A stretch of 36,804 nucleotides of DNA, taken from positions 1 to 36,804 of the forward strand of contig CAMBKF010000020.1 in assembly GCA_945868085.1 (NCBI GenBank), written 5' to 3'. A model generated the notes under the pieces. The model was given only the letters and a program-made list of their open reading frames with translations. It had not been told where the DNA came from and ran no database searches. The stretch comes from an uncultured Oscillibacter sp. (GTDB lineage Bacteria; Bacillota; Clostridia; Oscillospirales; Oscillospiraceae). Shown here piece after piece: positions 30,819-36,804 of this stretch; positions within the stretch are counted from its first letter, which is position 1; every line of letters begins with the position of its first letter. Position numbers and translations under genes: made by a program.

Positions 30819-31421
30819 ATGGCTGGAACCGTGCATGAATTGGAGCAGAAGGATCTGTTTTGGCAGGTACAGAGCGAGGCGGCCAAGGCTGCCCAGCAGC
30901 TGGTGGACCAGGCGCACCTGCGCCAGAGGCAGATCGTTGTGGTGGGCTGCAGCACCAGTGAGGTGGTGGGCAAGCGTGTGGGCAGCTGGTCCACGCCGGA
31001 GATCGCCCAGGCCATTTTTAGCGGCTTGAACAGTGTCTTTGCCCCCCAGGGCATCTATATCGCCGCCCAGTGCTGCGAGCATCTGAACCGCGCGCTGATC
31101 GTGGAGTACGAGGCCGTTCCGGGCGCGGAGATCGTAAATGTGAAGCCCCAGCCCAAGGCCGGCAGCTCCTTTGCCACCGCCGCCTATAACAGCTTCCGCC
31201 ACCCTGTGGCGCTGGAGGAGATCAAGGCCGACGCAGGCTTGGACATCGGCGGCACCCTCATCGGCATGCACCTGAAGAAGGTGGCCGTTCCCGTGCGGCT
31301 GGATCAGAACCATATCGGCAGCGCCATCGTCCTGGCAGCCCGGGTCCGCCCCAAGTTCATCGGCGGCGAGCGCGCCATTTACGACGAGAGCCTCAAGGAC
31401 GGGTATCCGGATTTTGATTGA
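30819..31421 (+). CDS. DUF436 / UPF0340 family protein (YwlG-like)
   Basis: 200 residues of a conserved Firmicutes family of unknown function. Recognised by VVVGCSTSEVVGKRVGSWS (about 33-51), IAAQCCEHLNRALIVE (about 77-92), SFATAAYNSFRHPVALE and a final VRPKFIGGERAIYDE. Soluble, no signal peptide. It follows the ECF gene by 46 bases and is probably co-transcribed, with a terminator after it. A link to vitamin uptake is possible from position only. Confidence 0.9.
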   Translation: MAGTVHELEQKDLFWQVQSEAAKAAQQLVDQAHLRQRQIVVVGCSTSEVVGKRVGSWSTPEIAQAIFSGLNSVFAPQGIYIAAQCCEHLNRALIVEYEAVPGAEIVNVKPQPKAGSSFATAAYNSFRHPVALEEIKADAGLDIGGTLIGMHLKKVAVPVRLDQNHIGSAIVLAARVRPKFIGGERAIYDESLKDGYPDFD

Positions 31422-31444
31422 GGAGTTCTGCATTGCAATAGGAA

Positions 31445-31475
31445 AATGACCGGCCCTGCGGCCGGTCATTTTTTT
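31445..31475 (+). terminator. Terminator after the DUF436 gene
   Basis: AATGACCGGCC-CTGC-GGCCGGTCATT is a perfect 11-bp stem followed by seven T. Confidence 0.93.
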
Positions 31476-31564
31476 GGAAACGGGGATACGGATTGCCACA
31501 GGCACTTTGCGCCCTCGCAATGACACGTTTTTTTGCATGGGGTGCAGGGGGTTCCTTGGAGTGC

Positions 31565-31638
31565 GTAGGGGCGGGGCACATGGGCCCCGCTCTACAATAT
31601 ATTATTTTGTAGGGGGCGGCGTCCTCGACGCCCCGTTA
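31565..31638. repeat. Palindromic REP-like intergenic repeat
   Basis: Two GC-rich units face each other: GTAGGGGCGGGGC...GCCCCGCTCTAC (31565-31595) forms a hairpin, and TGTAGGGGGCGGCGTC...GACGCCCCG (31609-31635) begins with the same TGTAGGGG start and folds again. This look (TGTAGGGGCGG with GACGCCCCG) is known to me as a dispersed intergenic repeat in gut clostridia. The rest of 31476-31710 has no gene. Confidence 0.6.
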
Positions 31639-31657
31639 CCGGGCGGGCTATAACGAT

Positions 31658-31703
31658 CCCCCCGGGACTGCTGCGTGGCAGTCCCGGGGGGCACTGTTTT
31701 TTT
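31658..31703 (+). terminator. Long hairpin with T run
   Basis: CCCCCCGGGACTGC (31658-31671) and GCAGTCCCGGGGGG (31678-31691) form a perfect 14-bp stem with a 6-base loop; seven T follow at 31697-31703. It fits a plus-strand terminator, although no plus-strand gene directly precedes it, and may also stop the minus-strand lipoprotein gene. Confidence 0.5.
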
Positions 31704-31710
31704 CATCCGC

Positions 31711-31899
31711 TCAGTGGTATTGGCTGGTGCGGCAGCCATTCAACCCCGACCAATATACACAGCATGTATCGCACATACCCGCCAAACATTTGGGATTAGC
31801 GGGCCTTCCACAGCCGTTGGCGCATTTTTTGCTGCAAGCGGTCATGCAGAAAATCATAGCGACAGCGATCAAAAGCACCGCAAATTTCTTCGCCTTCAT
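31711..31899 (-). CDS. Small Cys-rich lipoprotein
   Basis: 62 residues, no family recognised. A hydrophobic signal (KKFAVLLIAVAMIFC) ends in a lipobox-like MTAC, so the mature protein would begin at CSKKCANGCG and be lipid-anchored. The ~40-residue mature part has about nine cysteines (including KC, GC, KCLAGMCDTCC and NGC), enough for a small disulfide- or metal-bound knuckle. The ATG at 31899 has AAGGAGA 8 bases upstream. It stands alone in an AT-richer region. Confidence 0.65.
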   Translation of the reverse strand: MKAKKFAVLLIAVAMIFCMTACSKKCANGCGRPANPKCLAGMCDTCCVYWSGLNGCRTSQYH

Positions 31900-32022
31900 A
31901 CTCTTTCTCCTTTTTCTGTTTCTATACTCAAAAGTGACTATACGCATAAATGAATATTCTTGTCATAGGTACAACAGGTTTCCCTGCTACAGCAAGCCGT
32001 AAGCGTATTTAAAAATTATCTT

Positions 32023-32821
32023 TTAATAGTTTGAAATTCTCTGCACCCTAACACCACTGTTGTCTTTTATCGGATCAGAGAAATTGCAATAAACAGCCAC
32101 ATCACCCTCGTCGCGGTCTCCGTAATACCAATTTGAATCAAGCCATAGGCTTCCTACCGGTTTCTCTATATAGTAGCCTCTCATTTCACCATATTTTTCA
32201 ATCTCTTCGATATGACATTTCACCGTTCCGCTCAGCTTATCTGCCCGCTCCCCGTTCAAGTTTTTCACATAATAGTTGTTATAGTGATATTGATCCCGCT
32301 CTGACCTGGGTGGGGTATAGCTGTATGTCGCCGTAACCGTCATCGCACTCAGATCCAGGTCAGAGAGCGTCACCGTGTACCCCCCCTCCGTTATCGTATG
32401 TATCCGCATATGTCTTTCCATCCAGCAATTTCTTCAGGTCCCATTGTACATCCATGACCTCAAAATCGCTGGATTCGCAAGCACTCCAAATATCATTTTC
32501 CTTGTAATACTGATAGGTCTGCGTCCTTTTAACGGTGGCCGACCCGTACTCGCCGCTATAAACCAGGGTCAGCTCCACCGTGTCCTGGTGACGCTCCCGG
32601 TCGGGGGTGTGCTTTGCCTCCCAGGTATAGGTAGCCTCATCCGCGCTATAGCCTATGGAGTCCGTCGTCTCGGCCAGCATCTCCTCCACCACAGAATCCG
32701 GGACCTCCGACTTCCCCGCAAACGGATTTTTTATGTCTATATGTAATTCATCTTTAAAGGAAAAAAATCCCACCACCATCAGCAACACCACAAAGACTAT
32801 GGTTCCACCATGTTTCTTCAT
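32023..32821 (-). pseudogene. Membrane-anchored extracellular protein interrupted at a G7 tract
   Basis: Two overlapping frames read as one gene: 32360-32821 (153 residues; N-terminal membrane helix GTIVFVVLLMVVGFF, then an extracellular domain) and the frame ending at 32023. On the minus strand a run of seven G (plus 32380-32386) follows AACGGA. Read as is, it ends NGGGVHGDAL-stop; with one G fewer it continues NGGGYTVTLSDLDLSAMTV to 32023 and gives 265 residues. The two halves share a beta-rich, Tyr/Thr-rich style. AGAGGAG lies before the ATG at 32821. It may be a real frameshift, a phase-variable homopolymer switch, or a sequencing error. No family was recognised. Confidence 0.7.
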
Positions 32822-32963
32822 ACGCTCTCCTCTTTATTTAACAGAATTGAAATGTATACAATTCAAAACGCTCTTTTTCTACATTAAATCGCACATTTTT
32901 CCCTTGTAATATCAAAATTTTCCAGTATACTTGTATTATGAAAGGTATGCCCTTGCGATTTGC

Positions 32964-32977
32964 AAAGGTATACCTTT
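32964..32977. promoter_or_regulatory. Palindrome AAAGGTATACCTTT, possible recombinase site
   Basis: A perfect 14-base palindrome with a further AAAGGTAT copy at 32941-32948, 23 bases away in direct orientation. It lies just beyond the stop of the serine recombinase gene. The size and TA centre suit a crossover or regulator site; its function is inferred. Confidence 0.35.
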
Positions 32978-32997
32978 CCAAATTTTCCGCACCTTTT

Positions 32998-33955
<958 letters not shown>

Positions 33956-33981
33956 AGTGAATTCCTCCTCCGTTTTTCTGT

Positions 33982-34010
33982 AGTATACCGAAAAAGCCTC
34001 CCTCCGTCAA
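33982..34010 (-). promoter_or_regulatory. Promoter of the small membrane protein gene
   Basis: On the minus strand TTGACG (34010-34005) and TATACT (33987-33982) are 17 bases apart. Confidence 0.8.
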
Positions 34011-34147
34011 GATGCAGCTCCCAGCCGGAAGGTGTTCCTCCCCACCCCGCTTTGGCAGGTTTTACCAAACAGATCCGTTCCTCGTAGCCTATATTTGCAT
34101 ATACATTCCAACATTGCATATTTATTAAATATTTATTCATTTTATGC

Positions 34148-34175
34148 TTGACATCGGTGAATATTTATGTATAAT
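34148..34175 (+). promoter_or_regulatory. Promoter of the C69 dipeptidase gene
   Basis: Perfect TTGACA (34148-34153) and TATAAT (34170-34175) with 16 bases between, in AT-rich DNA, predict strong expression. Confidence 0.88.
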
Positions 34176-34243
34176 AAGCTCATCACATAAAACCGTGCGT
34201 TCCTCAGCGCCATGGAGGTTCAGCACAGGAAGGGAGAACAAAA

Positions 34244-36190
34244 ATGAAAACGATGAAGAAATTTTGGATCCTTATGGCAGCACTGACCGCCACGCTACTG
34301 CTCTGCGTGATCAGCGCATCGGCCTGCACCATGGTCTATGTAGGCTCCGACCTGACAGACGACGGTTCTTCCTTCATGGCGCGAAGTGAGGACTACAGCA
34401 ACAGCTACAACAAGATCGCCTATGTAAACCAGCACGGCAAGTACGCCGCCGGCAGCGTGTACGAGGGCTGCTACGGCTTCACCCACACCTTCACCCATGA
34501 CAGCTACGCCTACACCGCCACCTCCGATGACAACACCTCCGGCGTGTGCCCCGACTGCGGTCAGACCCATCCCCACACCCCCATGGAGGAAGTAGGCTCC
34601 AATGAAAAGGGCGTCTCCGTATCCGCCATGGTCACCCTCAGCCCCAACGATTCTGTGGTAAATGCCGACCCCATGGAGGACCTGGGCATCTGTGAAAGCG
34701 ACATGGCCACCATCCTCCTCAGCGAGGCCTCCAGCGCCAAGGAAGGCGTGGATCTGCTGCTGAATATCTACGATACGGTTGGTGCCGGCGAGCCCTCCGG
34801 CGTGCTCATCGGCGACCAGAACGAGATCTGGTATGTGGAGAACTTCACCGGCCACAGCTATACCGCCGTGAAGCTGAGCTCCAACATGATCGCCATGAAC
34901 CCCAATATGGGCGCCATCGGCCTGGTGGACCTGGACGACACGGATAACGTCCTCTCCTCCGCCAACCTCATTGATGTGGCCAAGCAGGCCGGCACCTATG
35001 TGGGCAACGAAATCGAGAACACCATTGATGTTTACAAATCCTTCTGCGCCTACGCGGACGCCGAGCCCAACGCCCGGTTGGTAAACGGCCTGAACTACTT
35101 CCTGGCCTCTGATACTCTGACTGCTTCCACCGTCGCCCCCGAGGACTTCACCATCTCCAACGTGAAGGACGGCAAGATCGTTTCCCTGTACACGAACGTT
35201 CAGAACAAGCTGGGTGAGATCGGCATCCAGGACGTGGTAGATTTCTATAAGGTCAGCGGCATTGCCAACACCGGCAACCTGGAGTGGCACATTTTCCAGA
35301 TCCAGTCCGATGACGCTCAGCAGACCGGCACCATCGAGTGGCTGGCCATGGAGCACGGCCAGTACACCGTAGCCATCCCCTACTTTCCCTCTCTGACCAC
35401 CGATATGTATGACGGTTATAAGTTCGGCGGCGAGGAGGCCTCCTTCACCGATACGGCCCCGGCCGATCCCTATGGCTCCTATTCCTTCTCCAGCTACTGG
35501 GGCAACGGATACATCGTCCTTCCCGAGGGCTGGGAGAACGGCTACTACTGGACTGTGGACGCCCTGTCCAACTACGCACTGTCCGATCAGTGCTCTAAGG
35601 AGGACAACGCCCTGATCCACAGCGAGCTGACCAAGATGCAGCAGCTCTGCTACGACAAGGCCGCCGAGATGAAGGCTGCTCTGGCCGACATGAGCGATGA
35701 CGAGGCGAAGGCATATGCCACCGAGCAGAGCGCCGCCCTGGTCGAGCAGGCACACACCCTGACCCTGGAGCTCTACAAGCACGTTGTGTCCCACGAGCAC
35801 ACCTATGGTGATTGGGAGACCACCACGGCCCCCACCTGCAAGGACGAAGGCGTGGCCACGCAGACCTGCAAGTTCTGCGATGCGACTCAGACCAAGAGCC
35901 TGCCCAAGACCGACGAGCACACCTGGGATGACGGTGTGGTGACCAAGGCCGCTACCACCGAAGCGGAGGGCGTCAAGACCTACACCTGCACCGTGTGCCA
36001 GGCAACCAAGACGGAAGCCATCCCCGCCCTTACGCCTGATACCAACACCGATACTCCCGCAGATGTTCCCGCAGCGGATACCAATCCTGCCACCGGCGAC
36101 AGCGAAAATCTCATCCTGCTGGGTGCTGTAATGCTCCTGACCGTTACCGGTACGGCGTTTGTGATAAAAAAGAAAATTTTGGTGAAATGA
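34244..36190 (+). CDS. Secreted, wall-anchored C69-family dipeptidase
   Basis: 648 residues. C69 (PepD-type) enzymes are N-terminal-nucleophile hydrolases acting on dipeptides. A signal peptide ends ISASA, directly followed by the nucleophile Cys in ACTMVYVGSDLTDDGSS (C28), so removal of the signal would expose it. EDYSNSYNK, GSNEKGVSVSAMVT, EIWYVENFTGHSY and NPNMGAIG are family motifs. Residues 95-115 hold a CPDCGQTHPH insert. The C-terminal part has two repeats with paired CxxC (CKFC, CTVC; about 525-595), a Thr/Pro/Asp linker, and NPATGDSEN followed by a membrane helix and KKKILVK, a sortase-type anchor with N replacing L of LPXTG. The gene is single with its own promoter and terminator. 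Confidence 0.9.
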   Translation: MKTMKKFWILMAALTATLLLCVISASACTMVYVGSDLTDDGSSFMARSEDYSNSYNKIAYVNQHGKYAAGSVYEGCYGFTHTFTHDSYAYTATSDDNTSGVCPDCGQTHPHTPMEEVGSNEKGVSVSAMVTLSPNDSVVNADPMEDLGICESDMATILLSEASSAKEGVDLLLNIYDTVGAGEPSGVLIGDQNEIWYVENFTGHSYTAVKLSSNMIAMNPNMGAIGLVDLDDTDNVLSSANLIDVAKQAGTYVGNEIENTIDVYKSFCAYADAEPNARLVNGLNYFLASDTLTASTVAPEDFTISNVKDGKIVSLYTNVQNKLGEIGIQDVVDFYKVSGIANTGNLEWHIFQIQSDDAQQTGTIEWLAMEHGQYTVAIPYFPSLTTDMYDGYKFGGEEASFTDTAPADPYGSYSFSSYWGNGYIVLPEGWENGYYWTVDALSNYALSDQCSKEDNALIHSELTKMQQLCYDKAAEMKAALADMSDDEAKAYATEQSAALVEQAHTLTLELYKHVVSHEHTYGDWETTTAPTCKDEGVATQTCKFCDATQTKSLPKTDEHTWDDGVVTKAATTEAEGVKTYTCTVCQATKTEAIPALTPDTNTDTPADVPAADTNPATGDSENLILLGAVMLLTVTGTAFVIKKKILVK

Positions 36191-36210
36191 TATAATACCA
36201 TCCATAAAAG

Positions 36211-36250
36211 AAAAGATCCGGGCCCTCCTGATAAAGGGCCCGGATCTTTT
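36211..36250 (+). terminator. Terminator of the C69 dipeptidase gene
   Basis: AAAAGATCCGGGCCCT (36211-36226) and AGGGCCCGGATCTTTT (36235-36250) form a perfect 16-bp stem ending in T; the A/T ends make it symmetrical. Confidence 0.92.
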
Positions 36251-36372
36251 CTTCCATCGATAAGACAGTCGGCCGATTGCATTGGCCGCCCCCGTGGATG
36301 GTGCCGACCCCACAAGGTGCAGCGCATAACCGGACAAGTCCCCAAGTTACTCCGTCCTGCAAAAAGGCATTT

Positions 36373-36400
36373 GCAGGGGTGATGCCCACATCACCCCTGC
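36373..36400. other. Perfect 12-bp hairpin without T tail
   Basis: GCAGGGGTGATG-CCCA-CATCACCCCTGC, a stem with no mismatch and a 4-base loop, and no T run on either side, so it is not an ordinary terminator. It could be part of a structured RNA or a repeat. Confidence 0.5.
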
Positions 36401-36575
36401 GTATGCTCTCCCTGTTATGCCAAAGCCGCAGAGATAAAAGCTGCATCTGCCATGTGCTGGGCCTGCAGCGTGAGAAAGCCGTCCATCACTGCCCGGTACT
36501 GCCGCCTGCAACAGTATGCCGTTCCATCCGCAGCAGAGCCGGAGACCAATGTCCACGTCAAAGGGCAGTAATCAT

Positions 36576-36610
36576 AAAAAGGGCTGTCCCGATTTGGGAC
36601 AGCCCTTTTT
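36576..36610. terminator. Bidirectional terminator downstream of etfA
   Basis: AAAAAGGGCTGTCCC-GATTT-GGGACAGCCCTTTTT, a perfect 15-base inverted repeat with T on both strands, 19 bases past the etfA stop. Confidence 0.92.
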
Positions 36611-36628
36611 GAATCGGTAAAGAGAGTC

Positions 36629-36804
36629 TTACTTAGCAGCCTTGGCAGCCTTGATGGACTCGATGAGCTCGGGAACGACCTTGAACAGGTCACCCACGAT
36701 ACCGTAGTCAGCCACCTCGAAGATGGGAGCGGTATCGTTCTTGTTCACAGCGATGATGCACTCGGAATCCTGCATACCAGCCTTGTGCTGGATGGCGCCG
36801 GAGA
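36629..36804 (-). CDS. etfA: Electron transfer flavoprotein alpha subunit, C-terminal fragment (cut by window end)
   Basis: The last 58 codons of a gene that continues beyond the right edge. The translated end reads [20 protein letters not shown], then [19 protein letters not shown] and [17 protein letters not shown], matching the FAD-binding domain end of EtfA. EtfAB passes electrons from acyl-CoA dehydrogenases, often in butyrate formation in clostridia. The stop is TAA at 36629-36631. No start or partner gene is visible here. Confidence 0.93.
   Translation of the reverse strand, partial: SGAIQHKAGMQDSECIIAVNKNDTAPIFEVADYGIVGDLFKVVPELIESIKAAKAAK

Larger units (their letters stand above)
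36251..36628. other. Gene-free stretch between the C69 dipeptidase and etfA
   Basis: About 378 bases in which I see no convincing coding region in any frame. It holds a perfect hairpin at 36373-36400 and the etfA terminator at 36576-36610. No riboswitch consensus was recognised. Confidence 0.55.

Noticed and set aside
34295-36337. Minus-strand open frame of 680 codons opposite the C69 dipeptidase
   Set aside because: Shadow frame; low-complexity Gly/Val/His sequence, while the plus strand has promoter, signal peptide, catalytic Cys and anchor.
36251-36575. A riboswitch (cobalamin, TPP, SAM or fluoride type) in the gene-free stretch
   Set aside because: None of the conserved core sequences of these classes could be found on either strand.
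36144-36693. Several short frames in the stretch before etfA
   Set aside because: They overlap terminators, lack ribosome sites and show no family resemblance.

Overview
The window is high-GC, densely coded DNA from a spore-forming, anaerobic, gut-type clostridium, probably Oscillospirales (near Oscillibacter, Dysosmobacter, Flavonifractor or Lawsonibacter). This rests on SpoVAD/SpoVAE, HypA/HypB nickel insertion for hydrogenase, the EtfA end at the right edge, TagGH-type glycopolymer export, a Gram-positive anchor motif (NPATG), AGGAGG Shine-Dalgarno sites and a DivIVA-like protein. The genus is an inference.

205-14442 (minus strand) is one run of twelve tightly packed genes for a cell-surface glycopolymer. 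In transcription order they are: nucleotidyltransferase, ATP-grasp ligase, LytR-CpsA-Psr transferase, Pro/Asp-repeat membrane-anchored surface protein, membrane sugar-phosphate transferase, large ATP-grasp protein, alanine-dehydrogenase-family enzyme, second large ATP-grasp protein, TagG-like permease, TagH-like ATPase, an unrecognised protein, and a CDP-glycerol glycerophosphotransferase-like enzyme. A hairpin at 138-164 closes it. Three ATP-grasp proteins of the sugar-transfer-associated kind plus an alanine dehydrogenase in a teichoic-acid-like locus suggest an amino-acid-decorated polymer. Two of the ATP-grasp proteins carry a second, degenerate ATP-grasp-like module at the N-terminus. This is my best candidate for an undescribed system.

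14752-20087 (plus strand) is a divergent operon with a strong promoter: TetR regulator, FGGY sugar kinase (TTG start), class II aldolase, GtrA-like membrane protein and class III aminotransferase. All junctions are short or overlapping and it ends at a perfect bidirectional terminator. The gene set does not match a pathway I know.

20105-22380 holds hypB and hypA (minus) downstream of an oxidoreductase that has lost its N-terminal part. The break abuts the last 76 codons of a tyrosine recombinase, next to a tRNA-Arg gene: the scar of an integrated element. 22577-23173 is a DivIVA-like gene.

23268-28232 (minus) carries a copper module (CopA with a fused C-terminal CopZ-like domain that has its own internal start; CsoR with a consensus promoter and two operators), spoVAE, spoVAD and thiamine diphosphokinase. 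28249-31475 has greA, a MocR-type regulator, and a divergent ECF S-component plus a DUF436 protein, possibly vitamin B6-related.

31476-34010 is a more AT-rich accessory patch: a palindromic repeat, a Cys-rich small lipoprotein, a membrane-anchored protein broken at a G7 tract, a serine recombinase beside an AAAGGTATACCTTT palindrome, and a small membrane protein. 34148-36250 is a secreted C69 dipeptidase with a sortase-like NPATG anchor. The last 176 bases encode the C-terminus of EtfA.
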